42,095 nt of DNA from Lactiplantibacillus garii (GCF_003885105.1 NZ_QWZQ01000027.1:1-42095); one strand, 5' to 3'; counted from the first letter of the stretch, positions 19,227 to 27,590 are shown. The notes: generated by a model not told the origin, from the sequence alone. Program-made: numbers and translations.

Positions 19227-21516
19227 TGAACAAGTAAAGGGCCAAGCGATGGGCCACAACGGGATCATCAATTACGAAGTTGACCTACAGGATAATAAAA
19301 TTGAGGATTTAAAGATTTTAAAGCATTCCGAAACGTCCGGGATCTTTAACCAAGTCATTGATAAGCTGAAACATAACATTATTACCGAACAGTCGTTTGA
19401 CGTGGATACGATTAGCGGGGCGACCGTCATGACGCAGGCCCTCCTAAGTTCGGCTGACAAGGCGGTGGAAGCCGCGGGAATCAACGTTAAACCGACGCCA
19501 AAAGCTAAAGCAACGGACACCACGAAGCGTTATAAAACCGACGTTTTGATCATTGGTGGCGGTGAAGCTGGTTTAGTTGCCGGTTGCCGCGCTTTAGCCC
19601 TGGGCCAAAAGGTTATCTTGGTCGAAAAGAACGGCTACATGGGTGGCGCAACCATCCTGAATGGTTCCAACGTGGTTGGGACTGGATCGAACGTGGCCGC
19701 TCAGATTTTTGATAATAACCACGATACGCCGGAAATGCTGGCCCAAGACGTTAGTCGCGAAAGCTTGGAAACCAACTACCCCGCTTTGACCGACTTAATG
19801 GTTCATAACATTGGTTCTGCCATTGATTTCGTCAGCGAGTTTGCCGACCTGCACTACCAAAAAGCGCAGACCCAAACACCAGAACACTCAATTAACCGGC
19901 AGATTGAATTACCAAGTGCCAGCAGCTTTGAATTTATTCAAAAAGTGTCCAAAGCCTTTACCGCGGCGGGCGGTCAAATTCTGTTGGACACCCGGGTTGA
20001 AGAGTTGACCTTTAACCGTAACCACGATTTAAACGGGGTCGTGGCTAAGCAACACGACCTGACCGTTAAGATCAAGGCTAAGTCCGTTGTCTTAGCTACT
20101 GGTGGGCACGGTGCCAACCAAAAGATGCGCGGGGACGAAAGCAAAGGGATCGACTACTACGGTCCAATGACGTCGACCGGTGACGCCTACCAGTTTAACG
20201 ACGTTCTTGATTTACAGACCCACGACTTGGGTTGGTACAAGATTTACCCACACGGGGTGGAAGTTGAACCCGGCGTGGCCAAACTGACCACCTACGCTTC
20301 TAAGGAAGCTACCGATATGGGCGCGATCTACGTTAACAGTAAGGGTGAACGGATCGTCAACGAATCCAACGTTTACACCGCCTTCCGTAACGCCATTCTC
20401 AAGCAGGATGACAAGGTTGCCTACTTAGTGATGGACGAACGGACATGGAAGAAAGTTTACGATTTACTAGTCTTGCACGACTTTACACCGCAAGAAATCA
20501 AACAATTCTTCGCCGACCCAACGAAGCGCCCGGTTTTTGTTAAGGGTGACTTACAGACGGTCGCTAAGGAAGCGGGGATTGACGGGACGGCTTTAGCCGC
20601 GACCGTGCAGCGGTACCAGGACTTCGTGAAGAATGGTCACGACCAGGAATTCGGCCGGGACCCACAGTTCTTACACCAGTTTGAAGGCCAAACTTTCTAC
20701 GTGATTGAACAACGCGACCGCTTTGCGACGACGTTAGGTGGTTACAGCGTTAACGCTGACAATCTCCAGTTGCTAACAACGAAAAACGCGCCGGTCGCGA
20801 ACTACTTCGGTGCCGGTGAGGTTATCGGCGGCGCCAACGGGCACGATTCAATGCCAAGCATGATGAATACTTGGGGCATTTCGTCCGGTTACGTAGCCGG
20901 CGCGGCGGCGAGTGCAAACGCTAAGCGTCAAACTGCCGCTGGCGATGACGAAGCCAACATCGTGGCCATCGTGGGCACTAACGCCTCCAAGTCGTATAAC
21001 CGCAAGTTGCTGTTTGCGATGAAGGACTTGTTCGAAACCGAAGTTAACTTTGAAATTTGTGAAATCAAGGACCTGCCACTCTTTAACGAGGACGACCTCG
21101 ATCAAGAACCAGCGAGCGTTAAAGCTTTAGCCGCTAAGGTTGAAGCCGCGGACGGCGTTGTGATCGGGGTGCCCGAATACGACCACTCCGTACCAGCCGC
21201 TTTAAAGAGTGCTTTGGAATGGTTGTCCAGCGCGGAACACCCGTTTAAGGACAAGCCGGTTATGATTGTCGGGACCTCCTTAGGAATTCAAGGAACGGTT
21301 CGGGCCCAAATGAACCTGCGCCAAATTCTGGATTCACCGGGGATGGACGCGAAGGTCATGCCGGGGAACGAATTTATGTTGCCACAGGCTGGTACCAAGT
21401 TTGACGAACACGACCACTTAAACGATGACGGCAGTGAACACTTCTTAAAACAGTGCTTTAGCCACTTCTTAGACTATTTACCTGCTGATACTAAAACGGC
21501 TGTTACTAGCCATTAA
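19219..21516 (+). CDS. Three-domain flavoprotein reductase: FMN_bind + FAD_binding_2 + NADPH-dependent FMN reductase
   Basis: A 765-residue soluble protein without signal peptide. Domain 1 (about 10-88) is FMN_bind with the flavinylation motif DTISGAT, Thr69 being the likely acceptor. Domain 2 (about 107-568) is a fumarate-reductase/flavocytochrome-c-like FAD_binding_2 domain (DVLIIGGGEAGLVAG 108-122, LATGGHGAN 292-300, GAGEVIGGANGHD 531-543). Domain 3 (about 580-755) is a flavodoxin-fold NAD(P)H:FMN reductase (AIVGTNASKSYNRKLL, then GVPEYDHSVPAALKSALEW). Electrons could pass NAD(P)H to FMN, covalent FMN, FAD, then an alkene. The usual fumarate-reductase carboxylate-binding NRLGG motif after GEV.GG is replaced by HDSMPSMMNTW, so fumarate is unlikely. 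TTG 19219 is chosen, with AAAGGAG about 10 bases upstream. I propose shikimate or dehydroshikimate as acceptor; cinnamate-type acceptors are alternatives. Confidence 0.88.
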   Translation: MSNEQVKGQAMGHNGIINYEVDLQDNKIEDLKILKHSETSGIFNQVIDKLKHNIITEQSFDVDTISGATVMTQALLSSADKAVEAAGINVKPTPKAKATDTTKRYKTDVLIIGGGEAGLVAGCRALALGQKVILVEKNGYMGGATILNGSNVVGTGSNVAAQIFDNNHDTPEMLAQDVSRESLETNYPALTDLMVHNIGSAIDFVSEFADLHYQKAQTQTPEHSINRQIELPSASSFEFIQKVSKAFTAAGGQILLDTRVEELTFNRNHDLNGVVAKQHDLTVKIKAKSVVLATGGHGANQKMRGDESKGIDYYGPMTSTGDAYQFNDVLDLQTHDLGWYKIYPHGVEVEPGVAKLTTYASKEATDMGAIYVNSKGERIVNESNVYTAFRNAILKQDDKVAYLVMDERTWKKVYDLLVLHDFTPQEIKQFFADPTKRPVFVKGDLQTVAKEAGIDGTALAATVQRYQDFVKNGHDQEFGRDPQFLHQFEGQTFYVIEQRDRFATTLGGYSVNADNLQLLTTKNAPVANYFGAGEVIGGANGHDSMPSMMNTWGISSGYVAGAAASANAKRQTAAGDDEANIVAIVGTNASKSYNRKLLFAMKDLFETEVNFEICEIKDLPLFNEDDLDQEPASVKALAAKVEAADGVVIGVPEYDHSVPAALKSALEWLSSAEHPFKDKPVMIVGTSLGIQGTVRAQMNLRQILDSPGMDAKVMPGNEFMLPQAGTKFDEHDHLNDDGSEHFLKQCFSHFLDYLPADTKTAVTSH

Positions 21517-21523
21517 CGGCTCA

Positions 21524-21567
21524 AAAAAGGCCTTGCCACCGACTATACGCGGGGGCAAGGCCTTTTT
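21524..21567 (+). terminator. Terminator of the shikimate operon
   Basis: AAAAAGGCCTTGCC and GGCAAGGCCTTTTT are perfect 14-bp arms around a 16-base loop. The symmetry lets it also serve the convergent small gene on the minus strand. Confidence 0.9.
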
Positions 21568-21573
21568 GACTGG

Positions 21574-21942
21574 CTAGATTTTTTGTTCGATGTCATTAAC
21601 GGTCACGACCAAAACGGCGCGAATCCAGTCAAATTCAGCTTTCATTTCGTTAAAGTAGGCGCCGGCGGTTTGGAACTCGCCGGTACCGTGGACGTGGAAC
21701 CCACAACCAGTGCCGGTCGTGCCGGGAACTTGGTAACTCCCAACCGCAATGGTCAGGTGGTTGTCGGTTGGAAAATCATTTTCAATGGAGTGCATTCCGG
21801 CAGACGGGATTAGCAAAGTGTGGTCGTCGACAACGTGGATGTAGTGACTCCAAGTGTTAACGACGTGGGCCGGGTGGGCATTTACTGTGACGATGGTGGC
21901 TGGGGTGGTTGCTTTGATAACTTTTAAAAATTTAGGATCCAT
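21574..21942 (-). CDS. Pyridoxamine 5'-phosphate oxidase-like FMN-binding split-barrel protein
   Basis: A 122-residue cytosolic protein with the short split-barrel fold pattern: FLKVIKATTPATIVTVNAHPAHVVNTW, then LLIPSAGMHSIENDFPTDNHLTIAVGS and GTGCGFHVHGTGEFQTAG. Such proteins bind FMN (sometimes heme or F420); those of this length are usually of unknown function. AAAGGAAG lies 8 bases before its ATG on the minus strand. It is convergent with the flavoprotein reductase across a shared terminator and has its own upstream region. A flavin-linked job beside a flavin-rich operon is suggestive, but nothing shows they cooperate. Confidence 0.75.
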   Translation of the reverse strand: MDPKFLKVIKATTPATIVTVNAHPAHVVNTWSHYIHVVDDHTLLIPSAGMHSIENDFPTDNHLTIAVGSYQVPGTTGTGCGFHVHGTGEFQTAGAYFNEMKAEFDWIRAVLVVTVNDIEQKI

Positions 21943-22032
21943 GGGGAACGCTTCCTTTACACTAATTCTAATAATATATCAATTTCAATACATTATAATA
22001 ATTTTAGGACCGCTTTTCAAACGATTGGCTTA

Positions 22033-22086
22033 CAAAAAAAGCCCGACCAATTTACGGATCTAGGGTTCCGCAAACTTGGTTGGGCT
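22033..22086 (-). terminator. Terminator of the ABC ATPase gene
   Basis: Read on the minus strand, AAGCCCAACCAA and TTGGTCGGGCTT pair with one mismatch and end in seven T. The intervening 30 bases can form a second small stem. Confidence 0.85.
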
Positions 22087-22100
22087 TGGATTATGAATGT

Positions 22101-23234
22101 TTATTCAGTTACCGTTTCGGCAACCATGTTGTCAATTGAAAGTTCTGATTTGGCATCGAAGAAGTGGGCCTTATTCAGGTCAAAGCCCATATCCATCTTA
22201 GTGCCGGGTTGTTCAAAGTCCCGGGCGTTGACTTTAGAAACAAATTCGGTTTGGCCGACCTTGCTGTAAAGTTGTGATTCGGCACCTAATAATTCGGAAA
22301 CGACGATTTCGGCGTGAATGGTATTTTCAGGGAAAGTTTCCAAAAAGGCGTTTTCAGTGTGAATATCTTCTGGCCGAATACCGAGGATGAAGGACTTGCC
22401 ATCGTAACCGGCGGCCTTTAAAGCCTTTAAGCGGCCTTCGGGAACCTTTAACGTAAAGCCGTCTTTATCATCGGTGATCTTACCGTTGTTTAGGGAAACG
22501 TTAAAGAAGTTCATGGCCGGCGCACCGATGAAGCCCCCAACGAAAACGTTGGCAGGTTTATCGTAAACTTCGGACGGGGTTCCGACCTGTTGAATCTTCC
22601 CGTCACGCATGACGACGATCCGGTCAGCCATGGTCATGGCTTCGGTTTGGTCGTGGGTAACGTAAATGGTGGTGGTGTTTAAATCTTGGTGCAACTTGGC
22701 AATGGAAGCCCGCATGGAGACCCGTAACTTGGCATCCAAGTTAGAGAGGGGTTCGTCCATTAGGAAGATCGGGGCGTCACGCACGATGGCCCGGCCTAAG
22801 GCAACCCGTTGCCGTTGACCACCTGAAAGGGCGGCTGGTTTACGTTGTAAGTATTCCGTTAAGCCTAAGATTTCCGCGGCGTGCTTGACCCGCTTATCGA
22901 TCTCGGCCTTATCCTTCTTTTGAATCTTTAACCCGAAGGCCATGTTGCCGTAAACGGTCATGTGAGGGTACAGCGCGTAGTTTTGGAAAACCATCGCAAT
23001 TTGACGTTCTTTTGGTGGCAACTTGTTACTCTTTTTACCATTGATAATCAAATCACCCTTGGAAATGTCCTCCAAACCGGCGATCATTCGTAACGTCGTG
23101 GACTTCCCACAACCAGAGGGGCCGACGAATACAATGAATTCTTTGTCCTTAACGTCCAGGTTAAAATCGGTGACGGAGTAGTCGTCCGCGCCGTCGTACT
23201 TTTTATAAATGTGTTTTAAATTTACTTCAGCCAT
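22101..23234 (-). CDS. Multi-sugar ABC transporter ATP-binding protein (MsmK/UgpC/MalK family)
   Basis: A 377-residue energising ATPase of CUT1-type sugar importers. Walker A is GPSGCGKST (38-46), the signature [14 protein letters not shown] is near residue 136, and Walker B is [14 protein letters not shown], followed by the H-loop [17 protein letters not shown]. The C-terminal third (about 240-360) is the OB-like regulatory domain of MalK/MsmK. It is divergent from the PucR-like regulator and lies near the binding protein and two permeases, which have no ATPase of their own, so it should power that importer and perhaps others. A TATAAT (23279-23274 on the minus strand) and a near-cre box lie upstream. 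Confidence 0.92.
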   Translation of the reverse strand: MAEVNLKHIYKKYDGADDYSVTDFNLDVKDKEFIVFVGPSGCGKSTTLRMIAGLEDISKGDLIINGKKSNKLPPKERQIAMVFQNYALYPHMTVYGNMAFGLKIQKKDKAEIDKRVKHAAEILGLTEYLQRKPAALSGGQRQRVALGRAIVRDAPIFLMDEPLSNLDAKLRVSMRASIAKLHQDLNTTTIYVTHDQTEAMTMADRIVVMRDGKIQQVGTPSEVYDKPANVFVGGFIGAPAMNFFNVSLNNGKITDDKDGFTLKVPEGRLKALKAAGYDGKSFILGIRPEDIHTENAFLETFPENTIHAEIVVSELLGAESQLYSKVGQTEFVSKVNARDFEQPGTKMDMGFDLNKAHFFDAKSELSIDNMVAETVTE

Positions 23235-23282
23235 TTTAGGTCACGTCCTCGTTCGTTTTAAATTTCATAATTGATTATAGTT

Positions 23283-23296
23283 TGAAAGCGCATACA
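23283..23296. promoter_or_regulatory. Near-consensus cre box upstream of the ABC ATPase gene
   Basis: TGAAAGCGCATACA differs from TGWNANCGNTNWCA at one fixed position. It lies just upstream of the minus-strand -10 (TATAAT at 23279-23274), so it would repress the ATPase gene. Confidence 0.55.
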
Positions 23297-23327
23297 AAGA
23301 TATGCTAATCTTGAACAAAAGAAGTAA

Positions 23328-23357
23328 AATAGTTTTGGCAGTTTGCACAAAACTATT
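23328..23357. promoter_or_regulatory. Inverted repeat in the divergent ATPase/PucR-like control region
   Basis: Perfect 10-bp arms AATAGTTTTG (23328-23337) and CAAAACTATT (23348-23357). It is flanked by AAGTAAAA (23322-23329) and TTTTACTT (23366-23373), a motif that recurs at 24273-24280 after the regulator gene. Candidate operator for the adjacent regulator. Confidence 0.5.
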
Positions 23358-23390
23358 ACTAAAAGTTTTACTTGTTAGGAGCGGAATGTG

Positions 23391-24266
23391 ATGGAGATTA
23401 ATCAAGTAAAAACGATTTTTCCGCAGGCGGTACTACGTGCGGACCCGGTGGAAAATGACCAATACTTAAACTTTCCGGTGGGAAACGAATGGCTGATCCT
23501 CCCCGCAAACGGGGTGAGTGGGCGCGAAATTGCCCTGTTAAAACTACTACTTAATGATCAGAGTACGTCCCAGACACTGTTAGCTAACGGGCACCGCTGG
23601 TTTCGCCGACTATTCTTAGGTGAAAAGGGACCGGCGACGTCGCAACAAATGGTCCGTGTGATCCAGATTCAAATTATTAATCAGGACCCAGCAATTACCC
23701 CGACTAAGTGGTTGACCGCGTTCCAGTCAATGTTTGAGCACCCCTTATTAGATGCGTTTTTAATTAGTACGGACACGGCCATCGCGGTGGAAAAACTGAA
23801 CGGGAAAGTGTTTGCTAGTGACGACTTTTTGGGCATTAGTCAAACGTTAGACGACGACTTTTACTGCACGTCGAAACTGTATGTCGGACAGTATTGGCCG
23901 GCCGATAATAATCTTGGAGCGGTGTTTGCCCGTGAACGGGAACTGTTCCAGTTCCAAGTGCAACAAAACACGAGTCGGCGCGTGTTTACCATTGCTAACA
24001 GCATTTTGAAGTACTGTTTTGAAAAGCAGCTCAGTCAAAACGAATTAATCGTCCGCAGCAAGCACGAACTCCTGTCGTTACCGGACGCCCGTGAGACGAT
24101 TACGAGTCTATACCAAAATGGTGGTAACGTCAGCAACACCGCGAAACAACTGTATGTTCACCGTAATACCTTACAATACCGCATTCGGAAATTTCAGCAG
24201 GCGACTGGTTTTGATTTGAAAGATATGAACGATTTGTTGTTCTGTTATTTGCTGACATTTGAATAA
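23391..24266 (+). CDS. PucR/CdaR-type transcriptional regulator
   Basis: A 291-residue protein ending in a PucR C-terminal HTH (HTH_30): NVSNTAKQLYVHRNTLQYRIRKFQQATGF followed by DLKDMNDLLFCYLLTFE (about 244-291). The first 200 residues show no motif I recognise and presumably sense a ligand; the protein is shorter than typical CdaR (about 370 aa). ATG 23391 is preferred, AGGAG being 9 bases upstream; the GTG codon just before it is possible. It lies between the divergent ABC ATPase and the ABC importer operon, whose transcription it most likely controls. Repeated AAGTAAAA motifs on both sides of the gene support this. Confidence 0.85.
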   Translation: MEINQVKTIFPQAVLRADPVENDQYLNFPVGNEWLILPANGVSGREIALLKLLLNDQSTSQTLLANGHRWFRRLFLGEKGPATSQQMVRVIQIQIINQDPAITPTKWLTAFQSMFEHPLLDAFLISTDTAIAVEKLNGKVFASDDFLGISQTLDDDFYCTSKLYVGQYWPADNNLGAVFARERELFQFQVQQNTSRRVFTIANSILKYCFEKQLSQNELIVRSKHELLSLPDARETITSLYQNGGNVSNTAKQLYVHRNTLQYRIRKFQQATGFDLKDMNDLLFCYLLTFE

Positions 24267-24271
24267 AAAAG

Positions 24272-24289
24272 CAAGTAAAACAGGTAAAA
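24272..24289 (+). promoter_or_regulatory. Repeated AAGTAAAA / AGGTAAAA motif after the regulator gene
   Basis: CAAGTAAAAC and AGGTAAAA lie in tandem about 50 bases before the -35 of the ABC operon. The first matches, in inverse orientation, TTTTACTTG at 23366-23374. This is a typical position for an activator site. Confidence 0.45.
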
Positions 24290-24335
24290 ACCGAGAAACG
24301 TTATATTTTTACTAAATTTCGTGATAAAAATCCGG

Positions 24336-24364
24336 TTGACGTTAACTGAAAACGGTTACATAAT
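24336..24364 (+). promoter_or_regulatory. Promoter of the ABC importer operon
   Basis: TTGACG (24336-24341) and CATAAT (24359-24364), 17-bp spacer, 43 bases before the coding start. Confidence 0.7.
24347..24360 (+). promoter_or_regulatory. cre box inside the ABC operon promoter
   Basis: TGAAAACGGTTACA matches the cre consensus fully and fills the -35/-10 spacer, so CcpA would exclude RNA polymerase. Confidence 0.75.
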
Positions 24365-24406
24365 AAGGACTGTTAAAACATACAGGTTGTAAAAAAGGAG
24401 GAAACA

Positions 24407-25720
24407 ATGATGAAAAAGTTTACTAAAGCCCTATTAGGAGTAGGGGTAGTATTGGCAAGTACCACGTTATTAACAGCATGTGGTAACTCGTCGAGCTCTT
24501 CATCAAAATCAGGAACCACCACCGTAACAATTTGGGCGGATGATCCTAATTTCACGGTACCAAATATGAAAACTGCGGTTAAGATGTATAACGCAGAACA
24601 CAAGAATTCAGGGGTTAAGTTTAAGGTTCAGACCCAGGGTGATTACGTTACTAAGTTGCAAACCGTTTTATCAGCTGGTAAGCAAAGTAGTTTTCCTAAC
24701 ATTGTAACGATTGAAGATTATAACGCACAAAAGATGCTATCTTCATATACTAAGTATTTCAATACTAACAGTGATATTAATTTAAATAATTTCTCAGGTT
24801 ATAAGAAGAATATCGTTACTTATCAAGGTAAAACTTACGGGGTACCATTTGATTCAGGTGTTTCAGCTTTATACTACCGGAAAGATATTTTTGCTAAATA
24901 CGGTGTAAAGGCTAAGGATTTAAACAACATTACTTGGGACCAATTCATCAAACTTGCTGAAAAGGTTAAAAAAGGCAGTGGTAAGGAAATCTTAGGTACT
25001 GGTACTTTGTTAGGTCAAGATCCAGATATGATTCGTCAAATCCTACAATCAACTGGTAACTGGTACTTCACTAAGTCAGGTAAGTTGAACGTTAACTCAA
25101 CGGCCTTCAAAGAAACCATTAAGACAATTAAGAAATTAAACGATGCTGGTGTTATTAAAGGTTACAGTGACTTTAATAGTCGGAACAAGGCCGTATTTAA
25201 TGGTAATGACCTAGCCATTGTTGAAGGTGCTTGGTACTTACCAACTATCAAGTCTGATAAAAACATGAAAGGCAAATGGGGCGTTGCTACGGTACCACGT
25301 GTCGCTGGTGTCAAAGGTGCTGTAAACTCCACTAACGAAGGTGGTTCTAGCCTTTACGCATTAAATACTGGTAACGCTAAGGCCGATAAAGCTGCTAAAG
25401 AGTTCTTGAAGACGATGTACGATGGTAATTCTAAGTTTTATGCCAAAGTCTTGAAGGATCAAGCCGCGATTACGACTTACAAGCCTGCTAAGAAGAACAA
25501 GGAATGGAAGCAAACTGATCCGTTCGTTGGTCAAAAAGTTAACCAATACTTTGCTACTAACATGAATAAGATTCCAGCCGTTTCATATGGGATTCACTCC
25601 GTTGAATTGGAAACTGTTTTCCAAAGCAATTTGGGTAACTATTACTCAGGTAAGACGAGCTTGAACAGCACAATCAATAAGATTCAAAGTGCATACAAGA
25701 CGCAGGTTAACAGCAACTAG
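24407..25720 (+). CDS. Sugar ABC transporter substrate-binding lipoprotein
   Basis: A 437-residue family-1 extracellular solute-binding protein (MalE/UgpB-like) that would capture an oligosaccharide outside the membrane. A lipoprotein signal peptide (KKFTKALLGVGVVLASTTLLTAC) has its lipobox at LTAC with Cys25 as lipidation site, followed by a Ser-rich linker. The mature domain begins TVTIWADDPNFTVPNMKTAVKMYN and contains GVPFDSGVSALYYRKDIFAKYG near residue 146, typical for CUT1 binding proteins. ATG 24407 is given; an ATG immediately after it has better spacing (8 bases) from AAGGAGG. The gene is visibly richer in A and T at third positions than the shikimate and MurNAc genes. The sugar cannot be read from the sequence. 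Confidence 0.92.
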   Translation: MMKKFTKALLGVGVVLASTTLLTACGNSSSSSSKSGTTTVTIWADDPNFTVPNMKTAVKMYNAEHKNSGVKFKVQTQGDYVTKLQTVLSAGKQSSFPNIVTIEDYNAQKMLSSYTKYFNTNSDINLNNFSGYKKNIVTYQGKTYGVPFDSGVSALYYRKDIFAKYGVKAKDLNNITWDQFIKLAEKVKKGSGKEILGTGTLLGQDPDMIRQILQSTGNWYFTKSGKLNVNSTAFKETIKTIKKLNDAGVIKGYSDFNSRNKAVFNGNDLAIVEGAWYLPTIKSDKNMKGKWGVATVPRVAGVKGAVNSTNEGGSSLYALNTGNAKADKAAKEFLKTMYDGNSKFYAKVLKDQAAITTYKPAKKNKEWKQTDPFVGQKVNQYFATNMNKIPAVSYGIHSVELETVFQSNLGNYYSGKTSLNSTINKIQSAYKTQVNSN

Positions 25721-25763
25721 TACTCACTATAGTTGATATTTGTAGTTTGGGAGGGTATCAAAC

Positions 25764-26642
25764 ATGAACGGTGTAAATGAGAGAACGAATCGGATTGGTT
25801 GGTGGTTCATCGGCCTATCAATTATCGGTTTTGTAGTCTTCATGCTCTATCCAATTTTAAATTCTGTTAAATTGGTGTTTTCATCAATTTCCGGGGATAG
25901 TAGTACGTTTGTGGGCTTTGGTAACTTTGTCCGGTTATTTCATGACAATGTTTTCTGGAGTTCACTTGGGAATTCATTCCTTTTCTTAATCGTAGAAGTT
26001 CCAATTATGCTGATTTTTGCGATTGTGTTAGCGGTTGTATTGAATTCCAAGAAACTAAAACTTAGAGGCTTTTGGCGGTTATTAATTTTCTTACCATGTG
26101 TCACGTCATTAGTTTCTTACTCAGTTTTATTCAAAATGTTATTTTCAAGTGATGGCTTAATTAATACGTTCCTGATGAATACGTTACACGTCATCTCAGC
26201 ACCAATTCCGTGGTTAACGGATCCTGTAATGGCTAAGGTTGTTATTATTTTAGCTTTACTATGGCGGTGGACCGGTTATAACATGATTTTCTTCTTAGCC
26301 GGACTACAAAACGTATCTGAGGAAATTTACGAAGCTGCAGAAATCGATGGGGCATCCAAAGTCCAACAATTTTTACACATCACTTTACCAGCATTACGGC
26401 CAATCATTTTATTTACAGCTGTGCAATCAACAATCAGTACGTTGCAATTATTTGATGAACCAATGAATATTACTGCCGGTGGACCAAACAACTCATCGAT
26501 GACGATTGCGATGTATATTTACAACGTTTCCTTCAAGTTCGTGCCAAACTTTGGCTACGCGGCTTCATTGTCCTACGTTGTGATGTTTATCATCTTAATT
26601 CTCTCATTAATACAGATGAAGGTGGCGAAGAACGATGACTAG
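25764..26642 (+). CDS. Sugar ABC transporter permease (MalF/UgpA type)
   Basis: A 292-residue inner permease subunit with six membrane segments. The ATPase-coupling EAA loop reads EEIYEAAEIDGASKVQQFLHITLPALRP (near 190-215), with the conserved EAA...G.........LP pattern. GGAGGG lies about 9 bases before ATG 25764. The gap of 43 bases from the binding protein holds no terminator; its 3' end overlaps the next permease by 8 bases. It lacks an ATPase partner in the operon, which the divergent MsmK-like gene can supply. Confidence 0.92.
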   Translation: MNGVNERTNRIGWWFIGLSIIGFVVFMLYPILNSVKLVFSSISGDSSTFVGFGNFVRLFHDNVFWSSLGNSFLFLIVEVPIMLIFAIVLAVVLNSKKLKLRGFWRLLIFLPCVTSLVSYSVLFKMLFSSDGLINTFLMNTLHVISAPIPWLTDPVMAKVVIILALLWRWTGYNMIFFLAGLQNVSEEIYEAAEIDGASKVQQFLHITLPALRPIILFTAVQSTISTLQLFDEPMNITAGGPNNSSMTIAMYIYNVSFKFVPNFGYAASLSYVVMFIILILSLIQMKVAKNDD

Positions 26643-27453
26643 TAAAGTAAGTTCATTTTTTAAATATCTATTTATTATCATCTGCTCTTTCATTAGTGTG
26701 TTCCCGTTCATTTGGATGATTATCGGATCTACTAACTCTTCAAGTCAAATTATTGCCGGAAAAATGTCGTTTGGTGATCAATTCATGAATAATTGGCACC
26801 ATACGTTTGCCCAAACGGCGGTGGTCCAAGATTTTTGGAATAGTTTAAAAATTGCGGTTTTAGTTACGGTACTGTCAATCATTGTTTCAGCTTTGGCTGC
26901 TTATGGTTTCCAAATCTACCGTTCACGTGGTAAGAATTGGATTTATTCCATCTTTATCGCATCAATGATGATTCCATTTTCAGTGTTAATGATTCCACTG
27001 TACCGAATGATGACTAACTTTGGCTTAGTTAACAATGCGTGGGCGGTTGTTTTACCATCCATTCTCTCTGTTTTCTTGATTTTCTTCTTCCACCAAAGTT
27101 TGGAAACTTTCCCGATTGATACCATTGAGTCTGCCCGAATTGATGGTGCTAACGAGCTTAAGATTTTCTGGAGCGTTGTATTACCACAATTACGGTCTAC
27201 GTTTGCCGCTGCGGCTATTTACTCCTTCATGGGTGCCTGGAACAATTATATGTGGCCATTAATCGTCTTGCAGAGTGATGACCAAAAGACGTTACCACTG
27301 TTAATTTCAGGATTATCTGCAACAACGAACTTCTCAATTGATTACGGGATTATCATGGTTTTGATTATCATTTCAACCATTCCAATTTTCGTTATCTTCC
27401 TCTTCCTGCAGAAGTACTTCGTTCAAGGTATGACGGGTGCTAATAAAGGATAG
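26635..27453 (+). CDS. Sugar ABC transporter permease (MalG/UgpE type)
   Basis: A 272-residue second permease with six membrane segments and the EAA-type loop DTIESARIDGANELKIFWSVVLPQLRS (near 162-188). It overlaps the preceding permease gene by 8 bases, giving translational coupling. N-terminal FKYLFIIICSFISVFPFIWMI is the first membrane segment. The two permeases plus the lipoprotein form a complete CUT1 importer apart from the ATPase. Confidence 0.92.
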   Translation: MTSKVSSFFKYLFIIICSFISVFPFIWMIIGSTNSSSQIIAGKMSFGDQFMNNWHHTFAQTAVVQDFWNSLKIAVLVTVLSIIVSALAAYGFQIYRSRGKNWIYSIFIASMMIPFSVLMIPLYRMMTNFGLVNNAWAVVLPSILSVFLIFFFHQSLETFPIDTIESARIDGANELKIFWSVVLPQLRSTFAAAAIYSFMGAWNNYMWPLIVLQSDDQKTLPLLISGLSATTNFSIDYGIIMVLIIISTIPIFVIFLFLQKYFVQGMTGANKG

Positions 27454-27590
27454 GCTTTAGAAAATGGTTGTTATCAATGACTAGTTGGTTTTAGTTATTA
27501 CCCCCAACCTTTCCGCTAGTTAGTAGCTTGTGTCGATTATGAAGATTATTAGGCCCACTCCTATTGGTATCATAATTGAGTAAACTAATA

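Noticed and set aside
19219-21516. Annotation as fumarate reductase flavoprotein subunit.
   Set aside because: The overall fold matches, but the substrate-binding NRLGG-type segment and the HTMGG motif are replaced, and an FMN reductase domain is fused on; the name would overstate what is known.
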